From Porphyra umbilicalis (taxonomy: Eukaryota; Rhodophyta; Bangiophyceae; Bangiales; Bangiaceae): a DNA stretch of 64,000 bases. The notes beneath the pieces are model-generated. The model had not been told where the DNA came from, did not search any database, and saw only the letters and a list, made by a program, of their open reading frames with translations. Within the stretch, counting starts at the first letter, position 1. Each line of letters starts with the position of its first letter. The DNA lies in NCBI GenBank assembly GCA_002049455.2, contig KV918826.1, positions 186,001-250,000 on the forward strand. Direction: 5' to 3'. A program made the position numbers and the translations under genes. Positions 52,441 through 62,447 of this stretch are shown here, one piece after another.

Positions 52441-52973
52441 CGTGCGTGTCGCCATCACCACCGACATTCCATACCTCGCCATGGTATTGCAATAGCGAAG
52501 CAGTAAATGCAATGGCCGAGGCATTCCCTTCTGGGGCCTGGGACTCGTGCTGGACGCACGGCCGCAGCAACGAGCAGCGAGCGCTCTCAGAGCTTCTCAG
52601 CTGTTTTGAGATGCAAACGTTTGCATGTTGTTTTAGATCCTGGGATCCTACATGTGCATGTTGGCCATCTCTGGCCCACACTCCCTCTCGAGCAGCAGAA
52701 ATCTGGGACGGCCTTGTGTGGTGCACCGTACGGAGGGGTGGAGGTGGCCCCTGCGTCGGCGGCCACACACGTCCGTGCCCGCCTCGGGTGGCGCTGTGGG
52801 GGGGGGGGTCGGAGCGCCGCCCCCTGCACGGGGGATCTGGAGGCATGGCTGCGGCTGCAAGGGGCGCTTGGCAGAGCTGCGCGCCGCCCGCCACCGCCTG
52901 GGGGTGTTTGCTGCACAAGCACCGCGACAAACAGTCGTCATCCTCACAGGTCGGCAGTCGACGTGCCGCCGCC

Positions 52974-53160
52974 GTCTGCCCTTCCGTCTGCCCAGCCGTC
53001 TGCCCTTCCGTCTGCCCAGCCGTCGGCACTGCCGTCTGCCCAGTCGTCTGCCCTTGCGTCTGCCCAGCCATCGGCACTGCCGTCTTGCCAGCCGTCGGCA
53101 CTGCCGTCTGCCCAGCCGTCTGCCCTGCCGTCTGCCCTGCCGTCTGCCCTGCCGTTTGCA
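52974..53160. repeat. CCGTCTGCCC VNTR in the Myb 5' leader
   Basis: About 14 copies of a 10-11-base CCGTCTGCCC(T/AG) unit, sometimes as GCCGTCGGCACTG variants, ending 50 bp before the Myb start codon. It is probably in the 5' UTR, where length changes could affect expression (inference). Confidence 0.88.
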
Positions 53161-53208
53161 CCCCGTTGCGGTTGCGTCCGCCGCCACCCCCCCCCTTCCG
53201 CCCCGACC

Positions 53209-54508
53209 ATGGAGCCGCTGACACCCCGCTCGTGGCGGCCACCGTCGCCGCCGTCGGCCCCCACCGTGGACGGCAGCATGTCGTCGGCGTCTGCCGTGCC
53301 CGGCACGTTGTCCCCCGGCGCCCCCGCCACCGGCGCCGTCGTCAAGAAGGAGCGCAAAAAGTACGTCTTGACGCAACGCCGCGTCTACTGGACGCCCGAC
53401 GAGCACCAGCGCTTCCTCGCCGCCCTCGCGTCGCACGGGCGGGATTGGAAGACGATCCAGCGGCTCGTCGGCACCAAGACCGCCATCCAAATCCGCTCCC
53501 ACGCCCAAAAGTGGTTTGCGCGCCTCGAGCGGGGGCGCGCCCGCGCGGCCGCCGCCGCCGCCGGCACCGCCGCCCCACCGCCAGGCGCGCCCCCCGCCGC
53601 CACCGCCCCGTCGGCGGCGGCGGCGGCGGCGGCGGCAGCGGCGGCCGCAGCCGCCGCCGCCGCCGGCGCGGTCGCCGCCGGCGTGCTCCTCGTCGGCGGC
53701 GCCGCCGCCGCCGCCGTCGAGGCGGGCGGCCGCGCCGCGGCCCACTGCGCCCTCCCCCCACCGCCGTCGGCGCTCGAGGCGGCGGCGGCCGCCGCCGCCA
53801 CCCTCCCCGCGCCGCGGCCGTCGGCGCGCGGGGCCGCCGCCGCCGCCCGGGCGGCGGCTGTGGCGGCCGCCGCCGCCGCGTCGGCGGCCGCCGCCGTCGC
53901 AACGGCGCCGCTGCCGCCGCTGTCTGCGGCGCGGGCGGCGTGGTCGTCGGCCACCACGTCGGCGTGCTCCTCTGCGTCGGCGGCCGACGCGCGGTGGCAG
54001 GCGCGCACCGGCGCCGCCCGCGGGCGGGCGCTCGCCCCCCGCGCCGCGCCGGCCATGGTGCCGCCGCCGGCGGCCGCCGCACACGCTGCCGCACTGGCGG
54101 CGGCGGGGGCGGGGTCCGCGGCGGCGGTGGACAAAAAGGTGCGCTTCACCTCCCCCCTCGCGCTGAGCATCCACGGCGGGGGGCTCCCGCTCGCCGCCGC
54201 CGTTGCGTCGCCGCCGGCCGGCGGGTGGCGGCTGCCGCGCCCGCGGTCTGCACCCGCCGCCGTCGACGGGCTCGCCGACGGGTCGATGGTCACTGCGTCG
54301 CCATTGGGGCGGGCGGGGGGCACCCCGTCCCCGCCCCCGCTGCCACCGCCCGTCTACCCGCCGCCGCCCTACGCGCCACCCGCCCCACCCCGCCTCGACG
54401 CCTTTTACTTTGGCTACCCGTACGCCCACCCCGGCGCGGCGGCGGCGGCGACAGCGGCCGCGGCCGCGGCGGCCGCCGCCGCCGCCGCGACGCGCGGCGG
54501 CGGCGTCC

Positions 54509-54554
<46 letters not shown>

Positions 54555-55448
54555 GGCGGTGCCCCCCCTCCCGCGGCTGCCCGGCATGCCCCCCGCCACT
54601 GGCGGCCGCGCGCCGTGCTGGTGCCCCCTGTGCGTGCGCGGGGGCGTGTGCGTGAGCGCCGCCGCCGCCGCGGCGGCCGCCGCCCTCGGCGCGGGCGGCG
54701 GCTTTGGCGGGGGGAGGTACGCGCCGCCCGCCTACGCGGGCGGCTACGCGCCGCCGCCGCCGCCCCCTTCGTCGCCACCGCCGCCGGGGGTGCACCCGGC
54801 GGCGGCCGCGGCTGCGGCTGCGGCCACGGCGGCCGCGTCGGCGGGTCGGCGGCGGCCGTGCACCGGCGCGCCCGACGTGCCCCCGCCGCGGCGGCGGTTC
54901 AAGGCCGACGCGGGGGCGGCGTGGGCGGCACCCCCACCGACCGCGCCGCCGCCCGCGGCGCGACCGCCACGGTCGCGCCCGCCGGTGCGGCGGGTGCGGG
55001 ACCTCCTGTGTGAGCCCGCCGAGCCGCAACCGCCGCCGCCGCTGATGCCGCGGGCGCCGCCGGGGGGGTGGCTGGTCGGCTCGCCAACCTCCTCCCCTGA
55101 CGGCGCGCCGGCGGCGGCGGACGCGGCAACCGGGGCGGCGGCGGGGGCGGTGCGCCGCGCCGCGCCGCCGCCGCCGCCGACGGCGGCGGCGCACGTTGGC
55201 GCGGGCAACCTCCTCATGCTCCTCTCGGCGAGCCGCCACTTGGAGCGCGTCGCGCGGCAGCCGTCCCTGGTGGTGGGGGCGGCGGCGGGGCGGCCGCCGC
55301 GGCCGCCGCCGTTGACCGTGGGGGGGGCGGGGGGGGGGGGGGGGGGGGGGGCGCGCGCTCCCTGCTGTCTGACCTGACGCCGCCGTCGTCGCCCGACACC
55401 AAGCTCCCGCCGCCCCGCGGCGTGGCCGTGCCGTGCGCGTCGCGGTGA
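53209..55448 (+). CDS. SHAQKYF-class single-Myb transcription factor
   Basis: A nuclear DNA-binding protein of the 1R-MYB type, related to plant CCA1/LHY/RVE and other SHAQKYF factors. It starts at ATG 53209 (CGACCATGG). The Myb repeat lies at residues ~62-110: RVYWTPDEHQRFLAALASHG, RDWKTIQRLVGTKTAIQIRS, then SHAQKWF. It has the three spaced aromatic helix residues and the signature motif with W for Y. The rest (about 600 residues) is Ala/Pro/Gly-rich with few ordered parts: a small Cys cluster WCPLCVRGGVC at about 54620, and RRVRDLLCEP. The frame runs into the 23-G run at 55329-55351. As given it ends at 55377, but the frame one base back reads RSLLSDLTPPSSPDTKLPPP to a stop at 55446-55448, clearly the natural C-terminus. 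The downstream target is unknown. A circadian or stress role cannot be read from the sequence. Confidence 0.9.
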
Positions 55449-56023
55449 CCGACGGGTGGGCGCGCCGTCGGCCGGCCGCGCCGCGGCCCCATGGGGGTCG
55501 GCGCGCCGTGGCGCTCCGCGAGGTGCGGTCGGCGGGTGCGGTTTGGCCCGCGTCGTTTTGAATGGTCTTTTTTCTCCCTGGGTGCTTGCCGGCCGGGTGA
55601 CGCCGACCTTCTTTTGTGTTTTTTTTTAAACCTTTCTTGTCGGGGCGCCGTTGGGGCACTCCACAAATCCACCCTCGCCGCGCGGGGGTTCTTCTTGGTT
55701 TGCTCCAAAGGAAACCCCCGCCGCTGGCTGTCGACGTGCAGCGGGCGACCGTGACGGCCCGTCGCAGACGCGTGGGCGGCCCCAGTGCGGGCACGCTGCT
55801 CCAGGAGGTGCGCATCGCCTGGCGCGAGCCCGACCGTGGACGCACCGACCGTGCCACGCCCGCGCCAGCGTCGACGCGCGCCGGGCGCCGGCGCTCAGAC
55901 ATCCGCCACAAGGCCGGCGCACACCAGACATCCGCCACAAGGCCGGCGCACACCCGCACGCCGCACGCTCGCCGGTGCCGCCCCCTCCGCCCACCTGCGC
56001 GCACCCCCCCCACCCCCCCCCCC
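55449..56023. other. Convergent 3' intergenic region
   Basis: About 575 bp between the Myb gene and the sterol reductase gene. A T-rich stretch at 55555-55640 (TTTTTTTTTAAACC) probably belongs to the Myb 3' end. A short repeat, ACATCCGCCACAAGGCCGGC, occurs twice at about 55900 and 55927. No gene. Confidence 0.5.
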
Positions 56024-57234
56024 CTAGTACACGCCCGGCAGCATGTGCCACGGCACGGCGGCGCAGTAGGCCCCCCACTCCGCCGCGTACTTGCCCGCAC
56101 ACCGCCGGTCGTCCCGGCGCTCGCGGTGCACGGTTAGCAGCAGCAGGTAGACAAAGTAAAAGTAGGCGCCCGCGCCGCCGGCGCCGACCGGCGCGCACAG
56201 CGCCGCCGCAATCATCAAATCCCCCGTGTAGTTGATGTGGCGCGCGAGCCCCCACCACCCGCTGACGAGCAGCCGCCCGCCGGCGAGGGTGGCGGGCGGG
56301 CGCCCCCACACGGGCGCCTTGGGGTCCCCCTTGAACCCGTGCTTTTGCGAGTTGGCCCCACGGAACGCCGCCGCGCCGGCGGCAAAGAGCGCCACGGTCG
56401 CCGCCGCCGCCGCCGGGTGCAACGGCGCCAGCGGCGCCATGGACGGGCCCGGCAGGAGGTACCACAGCTGCACCGAAAAGCCAAACGGGATAAACACATA
56501 GTCCCCCCACACGAGCATGAGGCCAAAGCGCTCCGCGATGATGTCCCACGTCGACGTCATGGCCGCCTCGTGCACAAAGTAGTCGACAATGTAGGCGGCG
56601 GAGAGGGCTTGGTAGAGGGCCATCCGCCCCGTCAAGCCGCCGCCGCCGCCGCCACCCGCCGTCGCCTGCGCGTAGGCAAAGGACAAGTTGAGGAGCAGCC
56701 ACCCAATCATGGCCGGGCGGTAGGAGAAGAATTTCACGTCGACGCCCCCGAGGTGCGGGTTGAGCTCCGCGCCGAGCAGCACGTCCCGCCACAGCGGCCG
56801 CCCCGCCGCCGCGCCGGCCGCCCGCGTCGACCGGCCGGCGGCGACGAGGTAGGCGGTGAGGGCGACCGCCAGCACGTTGGCCGCAAAGAGCAGCGGCAGG
56901 TAGTGGGTCACCAGGTAGTCGCCCGGGTAGAGGCCGGCGGCCACCCCGGCGGCCGCCACCGCCACCGCCACCGCCGCCACCGCCAGCCCGTTGCACTTGT
57001 ACGTCAGGCGGGAGCCGTCAGACAGGGGCGTGCCCGCCACAACGGTACCGGGGAGCACCGCGCCGAGGGCGGCCAAGCCGAGGGTGTAGGCGAGGAGGGT
57101 GGCCACGGCGGTCGGCCACCCCGGGGGGGGGTCGGCCGCAGGACCGCGGACAGGCGGGGGAGGGCGTCGGCGGCCACGGCGCCGCCGGCGGTCACCCACA
57201 GGGCGGCATAGCCGACCGCCCAGGGGAGGCCCAT
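56024..57234 (-). CDS. ERG24: Sterol C14 (delta14) reductase, ERG24/FACKEL family
   Basis: This ER membrane enzyme reduces the C14-15 double bond of the 4,4-dimethyl-sterol intermediate with NADPH, directly after CYP51. Hallmarks seen in order are LAYTLGLAALGAVLPGTVV; LTYKCNGL; GAELNPHLGGVDVKFFSYRP AMIGW (split here); EAAMTSTWDIIAERFGLMLV; WGDYVFIPFGFSVQLWYLLP; NSQKHGFKGDPKAPVWG; LLVSGWWGLARHINYTGDL; HRERRDDRRCAGKYAAEWGA; and the C-terminal PWHMLPGVY. The last motifs form the sterol-reductase signature and NADPH/active-site region. The first helix, MGLPWAVGYAALWVTAGGAV from ATG 57234, lies one base out of frame. One extra base in the nine-G run 57123-57131 joins it, giving about 403 residues, normal for the family. 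It could be a lamin-B-receptor-type or C7/C24 reductase relative, but the motifs fit C14 best. Confidence 0.9.
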
Positions 57235-58634
57235 CGTCGTTGCCGCGTGACAGAGGGGGGGGTGGAGGCGCGGCCACCGCAAGACGCGCGCGGCGGGGGG
57301 AGGGGGGACGCGCGCCGGCGCGGCGATCGCCCGAACGTTGCGCGTCTCGGCCCTCGCGCGCGGGGGGGGCCCAGCGCTGCCTCGGGCGTGCGCGGCGCGC
57401 GAGCCACCCTTCCGCTCGACAGGGGCAGCCGCCAAGTCAATGTTTGGAAATAGGTGCCGACCGTATCCACGTTGCACCCCATCGTCAATCCTTGTGGACC
57501 ACAATCCTTGTGGTCAGGTGTACTTTCCGCGTACTTGCGTCACGTTACATTTTTTGCGTCGCTGCGTCGCGTGGCACGGCGCATCCGCATCGCGCGGGGC
57601 CCCGGCGGTGCGTCGTGTCCGCCGACGCACCGGCGTCGGCCGCGCCGCGCCACGCTGGCAGCGGCGCCGCCGCCCGCCGCTGGCCGGCCGCCCGCTCCGC
57701 GCCGCCCCGTCGGGCGCGCGCGCGGCGCCCCGACCGGCCGGGCGGCGCGCGCCCGCCGGCTGACAATCCCCCCCCGCGCGCCGCCGCCGCGCCGTCGGCG
57801 CCCGCGCCGCGCGGCGCGGCGCCGCGCCCGCGGCCGCGGGCGGCGGGCGGGGTCGTGGCGGCGCGCGGCCGCGGCGCGGAGCGCGCCCGCCCCGGCGCGC
57901 GGCGCCCGACTGACACGGAGGGGCAGGGGGCGGGGGTGGCGCCCCCCCCCCCGGGCGGTGCGCGGGTCCCCCCCACCGGTCGTCCCCCCCCCCGCCCACC
58001 GACCACCCCCCCCGCCGCGGCCGCCGTACAATCGGCCGACCCGCCGCCGACCGTACAATGGCCGCCCGAGGCGCCCGTCCGTGACCGCCCCGCTCGCGGC
58101 GGCGACGCGGCCGCGGCCGCGGCGGCGGCGGGGGGGCGTGGGCGGGGGGGCGGGGGGGACGACCCCCGCGCCGCCCGCCGCGCGGTCGCACCGTGTGGCC
58201 GCGGCCGCGACCCGTTGGGCGGCGGCGCTCCGCCTCGGCCCCTGCCTCTTTTTTCTTTGCTGCTTGATTGTACGGTGCGTGCGGCGACGGAGCGCGTCGC
58301 GCCCGCGGGGGTGGCCTTCTCGGTGACACCCGCCGCGCGCGCGGCGCGCGCGGGCGCACGGGGTGGGGCGTCCACCCGGCGGGCGTGCCCCCGCGTCGCC
58401 CCCGCGCCCGTGCGGGGAGGGCCACAAGGGGCCCGCCCGCGCGTCGACGGCCGCGACGATGCCGCCGCCGCCGCGCCACCGTTGCCACCGTCGACGGCGG
58501 GTTGCGTGCGCGTCGTTGCGCGCCGCGTCGCCGTCGCCGTCTGCCCCCCCACGCTGCCTGGCGGTCCGCCCCCCCACGCCCCCACGCCCCCACCCCCTCC
58601 CCCCCCCCCCCCCCGCCCCGCCATCGCTTGGAGG
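57235..58634. other. Divergent intergenic region, shared promoters
   Basis: About 1.4 kb between the divergent sterol reductase and secreted RCC1-like genes. It is GC-rich except for a patch at 57440-57570. C runs lie at 57946-57954 and 58594-58615. All long open frames here are compositional. No specific promoter motif is identified. Confidence 0.5.
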
Positions 58635-60112
58635 ATGGCCCCCCCCCCCCGTTGCGCCCGCGCGCCCGCCTCGACCGCTCCCCCCCGGCGGTCGGTCGGT
58701 CGGGCGGCGGCGGGGGCGCACCGCCTGGCCGCCGCCGCCGCCGCCGCCGCTGCGGTCGTTGCCGCCGCCGCGGCGATTGCGCTCGTGCCGTCGTTGGCGG
58801 GGGCGCAAGTCACCTCCGCCTTTGGGTCGCTCGGCCTCGGCTCGGAGTTTTCGGCGGGCGTCGAAGACGCGACGGTGTACGTCTGGGGCACCGTCCGCCC
58901 GTTCAACACGGAGGACGTGGCGGCGCTCGACGTTTACTCCATCGTTGCCGGCAACAACTATGCGTGCATGCTCCGCTCCACCGACCTGTCGGTCGTGTGT
59001 CGGGGGCAGGACGCCACGTCCGACGCGCGCATTGCAGAGGCGCTCACCAACCAGTCGTACCTCCAGCTGTCGGCGGGCGTGCAGCACGTGTGTGGGCTGA
59101 CGGCGGATTTCAGTTATTGGGATTTTGGCGCGTCGGCGCCGCGGTCGTCGCTGTCGGCCGCCGACGTGGCCGCCTTTGAGGGCTCCATCCGCCCCTCGTG
59201 TTGGGGCAATGGGGTGACCAACGCGCGGGGCAACGACTCCTTCCTCACCCCCGCGTACATTGGGTCCCCCGGCGACCCGGTCGTCGACGTGTCGGTCGGC
59301 GACTCGTTCACGTGCACGCGCACGCGCTCCGGCCGCATCAACTGCGACGGCACGTTTGGCTCCAACGGCGACTATGGGGCGTACATCAACACCAAGGACG
59401 TGACGGACCCGTCGTTTGACAACCCCAACGGCGTCACCTTTGGCGTCGTCGTCGCCGGCTATGACCACGTGTGCGGCGTCGGCACGCCGACCGGCGGCAA
59501 CGCGGTGCACTGTTGGGGGTCGGCCAACCTCGGCGTCGTGCAGGCGGCCAACATCCCCGCCGGCACCGCCTTTCGCACCGAGGCGGGGGCGCTCGCGTCG
59601 GGCAATGGCTTCTCCTGCGTCCTCCGGGACGACCGCACGCCCGTCTGCTGGGGCGCCTTTTCCCAATTCTTCACCCCGCCGACGCCGTCGACGACGCGCT
59701 TCTCCTACATCACCGCCGGCCGCTTCCACGTGTGTGGCATCCGCGTCGTCGACTCGTCGACCGAGTGTTGGGGGGTGTGCGAGCACGCCGAGTGCAATCC
59801 GCCCGAGCAGCTCGCGCCGCGGAGCGTCGGCTGCTCCGCGCTGGCGTCCACGGGGGGGGGTGCATGGCGTACGCGCGCAACGACACGGGCGTGACGCCGC
59901 CGGTGGGGATGTGTGCGGCGCCCGACTGTACGGGGTACGTGTGGGACGCGGATGGGGAGTGCCGCTGCGCGCGCGCCACGGCGACCGTGTGGACGTACGA
60001 GGGGCCGACGCCGACGCCGGCGCCGGGCGTTGGCGCGCCCGCCGAGGCGCTCGTGTATTGTCGGCCGCAGGAGCGGCAGGTGCTCCGCGTCCTCTCCTGT
60101 GACAACCGGTGA
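58635..60112 (+). CDS. Secreted RCC1/CRINKLY4-like repeat protein
   Basis: The ATG at 58635 opens a basic stretch and a long hydrophobic signal peptide (AAAAVVAAAAAIALVPSLAG, then likely cleavage near GAQ). The mature part contains beta-propeller-type repeats with the CWG hallmark: VYVWGTVRPF, SCWGNGV, HCWGSANLGV, VCWGAFSQF, ECWGVCEHAEC. Between them are alternating YACMLRSTD, HVCGLTADF, FTCTRTRSGRINC, HVCGVGTP, FSCVLRDD and HVCGIRVVD blocks. This matches the RCC1-like extracellular repeats of plant CR4/ACR4 kinases, but no kinase or membrane anchor is present. A -1 frameshift at the G run 59852-59860 hides the Cys-rich C-terminus (CMAYARNDT...CAAPDCTGYVWDADGECRC), which ends at 60112. One extra G restores it. 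Function is unknown; a cell-wall or matrix protein is likely. Confidence 0.8.
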
Positions 60113-60538
60113 GAGGAGAGGTGGGGGGGGGACCGTGCGATTGGTGGGTAGGAGCGGGGGGGGGGGGCGGGGTGGGTGCTTGTGTTTTGTGTTTGTTAAC
60201 TGTGATTGACTGGACGTGGGCGCGCAAAGCCGTGGCGCCGCCGCCTCGGGGGGGTCGACCCGGCGGCTTTGCATCACAAAGCAGAGACGCAGTTGCCCAC
60301 TTTGCTTGCTCCTTTGTTGTTGCCGTCGCAGGAAGCGGTGGGGGATCGCTACCACAGGCTGCGGCGGGGCCGGCGCGACTCGCGGGCCACGTCACAAGCG
60401 CAATGCGCCACCAGTCTTGATTCGACGTGTCCAGGCCACCCTCGCAATGGCAAGCACCCTCCATACCTTTGTGGCCGTTCCACACAACGCAACCCCCCCC
60501 CGCCGCCGCCGTCCCCACCTCCACCCCACCCGACACGG
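60113..60538. other. Convergent 3' intergenic region
   Basis: About 430 bp between convergent secreted-protein genes. It contains a G run at 60149-60160 and a TGTGTTTTGTGTTTGTTAAC tract that may be part of a 3' end. No gene. Confidence 0.45.
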
Positions 60539-61216
60539 TCACACGGGCACGTTGTACTGGTAGGCAATCGACTCTAAGAAAAACACCACCGAATCCAGCG
60601 GCGAGCGCACCCGCGTGTCCCCCTCACATCGAAAGTCGCGGAGCTCCCGCACGAGGCGCGTCATCAAACACAGGTCGCGGATGAAGTCGGGGCGGCTGGC
60701 GCCCCACGGCCCGTAGCGCTCCTCCGCAACGCCCAGCTCCGCCCGCACCGCGTCGCAGCTGTCCCCAAACCGCGGGGGCGGGGTGGGGCTCCCAAACGCC
60801 GCCGTCAAGTCAACCCCCGGCTTGCGGTTAAAGTACGGGCGCTCCCACGCTTTCCCAAACCGCAGCGCAATCACGTCGCCGGCGCACTTGTTGACGATTG
60901 ACTCATCTTCGGCGGTCATGACGAGCGCCCTGGCGCGCACGTGGAAGCGCAGCGGGTAGCGCGGGCGGTAGCACTCCAAGGCGCCGCTGTACGTTTGGCC
61001 AATGACGGCGGGGTTGAAGGGCGCCGCGGGGGGGGCCGCCCCGCACCGCGTCGCGTTGCGCTGGGTGAGGCGCAGGTCGGTAAAGTAGCGGGTCGCCGAC
61101 TCGGCCGACGTCGACTGGGCCCCCGCCGGCGCCGCGGCGGCAAGGGCCACGGCGACGGCGACGGCCGCGGCGGCGGCGGCGGCGGCCATCCGAGGCAGAC
61201 GGCGGGGGGCGACCAT
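60539..61216 (-). CDS. Small secreted Cys-containing protein, unknown family
   Basis: The ATG at 61216 (GTCGCCATGG) was chosen because it starts a signal peptide: MVAPRRLPRMAAAAAAAAVA, a hydrophobic Ala/Val stretch, and likely cleavage after APAGAQ. The ORF is open further upstream (to 61492), but that part is compositional. The mature protein is about 190 residues with six cysteines (RCGAAPP, LECYRP, NKCAGD, DSCDAV, DLCLMT, FRCEGD), suggesting three disulphides, and one N-glycosylation site (NATR). It ends DSVVFFLESIAYQYNVPV. No domain is recognised. It lies between two other secreted-type genes. Confidence 0.7.
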   Translation of the reverse strand: MVAPRRLPRMAAAAAAAAVAVAVALAAAAPAGAQSTSAESATRYFTDLRLTQRNATRCGAAPPAAPFNPAVIGQTYSGALECYRPRYPLRFHVRARALVMTAEDESIVNKCAGDVIALRFGKAWERPYFNRKPGVDLTAAFGSPTPPPRFGDSCDAVRAELGVAEERYGPWGASRPDFIRDLCLMTRLVRELRDFRCEGDTRVRSPLDSVVFFLESIAYQYNVPV

Positions 61217-62447
61217 GGCGACGGGGGGAGTAGGCGGGTGGGGTGGGGGCGGGGCGGGGATGGAGGCAGGGGACGCGTCGGGGCTTGCACGGGCTGGCGC
61301 AGCGAGCACACGGAGCGGGGCAAGGCTCAGGCCCGCGTCTTGACCGCCGGCGCCAGCGACTGCCGCGGGCCGTGGCGGCCGCCGTCCTGCTGTACCCACC
61401 CACGCGCGCGCCCAAACAGGGCGGTTGACGGTGCGCAAGGGCGCCCCGGAGCGTGCCGATGCGTGGAAAGCCACGGTGCCACCGCGTGTCACCCGGTCCT
61501 GTTGTGTCGGCGGGAGGCAGATAGAGGGCTGTCAGCTGGGCAGCGAGCAAGCTCGGAGATACGTTTGGGGTCGATGCGTGGCATCACCAGCTTTCGAGTC
61601 ATGTGGCGCGCGCCTTTGCCATGCACTGTATGTCAACGGGGCCCTGCTTGGCAGTCACGAGTCGTAGTGCCAGCTGCAAGGACCAAGAGCCGGACCAACT
61701 TTTTTGGTGGCACGAGGGTTTGGCTGTGTCGACTGAAAAAACAAATGTTGGCGGAGCCCAGCCGTCATCATCATCACCATGGCTAGCTGCTCAAACGTCT
61801 GCCGTCATGATGGCTGACGCAGCACGATACAGTACGTCAAGTAGCGTCCTTCTCTTCGCTGAACGTGCCTGCAAGCAGCTGTCTTGCGACTGTACAGTAC
61901 CCCCGTCGAGGTCACACGAACATGAACGAATTCCTGGACGAAGGCCCCATGGCCGATTACAGTCCGTCCTCAAAACTGAAGACGAAAGACGTGGGAGGGA
62001 CACGTGTCATTGAAATAGTCCACCAAGATCATGCATGTGGTCCCCTAAAAATCTCAATATTGGACTCGTACCCCTCCCTTTGAGGTCGTCAGCGGGGGCC
62101 CGGACAACATGAAAGTCCGATGTGAAAATATGTTCAGACCCACATCTTTGAGCACCAACTGTACAGCCTATCAGCCCCACAAGTGCCACATTCCACGGCA
62201 AAGAATCGCATTATCTGCCAATCAGACCGCACTGTCTTGCACCGGGCATGTTCAAAAGAATCTCTTTATTTTTAGGACGAGCAATATTCAATGCTCTCTG
62301 CTTTTTTTTGAAGATACACTGGTCAACAGGGATCAGACAGAGAGTCCTTCCGCCGATCCCCTTCGCAGCCCCTCCCTACCTGGCGGATCGCTGCCATCGA
62401 CATCTTGCCCGTGACTCGCCCGCCCCTCCCCCGCCCCCCCAACCACC
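61217..62447. other. Divergent intergenic region
   Basis: About 1.2 kb between the divergent small secreted protein gene and the last RCC1-like gene. Composition is mixed from 61420 to 62390. Open frames are short and unconvincing. A CATCATCATCACCATGG microsatellite-like spot lies at 61766. No repeat family is recognised. Confidence 0.45.

Larger units (their letters stand above)
49437..52651. mobile_element. Candidate 3.2-kb element bounded by ~45-bp inverted repeats
   Basis: GTAGGATT...ATCTAAAACAACATGCAAAC then GTTTGCATCTCA (49437-49481) recurs inverted at 52607-52651, with a few differences near the outer ends. Each arm contains the 14-bp palindrome TGCAAACGTTTGCA. No clean target duplication is visible (ATGTTGAG on the left, ATGTGCAT on the right). 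The inside holds G-rich simple repeats, repeat A and a CCGCC-type minisatellite, but no transposase. It may be a non-autonomous composite element. Confidence 0.5.

Noticed and set aside
57540-60542. 1000-codon minus-strand ORF
   Set aside because: It is the shadow of the secreted RCC1-like gene on the plus strand, which has CWG repeats and a signal peptide.
60539-61492. Start of the small secreted protein at 61492
   Set aside because: The first 92 codons have no protein character; the ATG at 61216 directly precedes a signal peptide in a good context.
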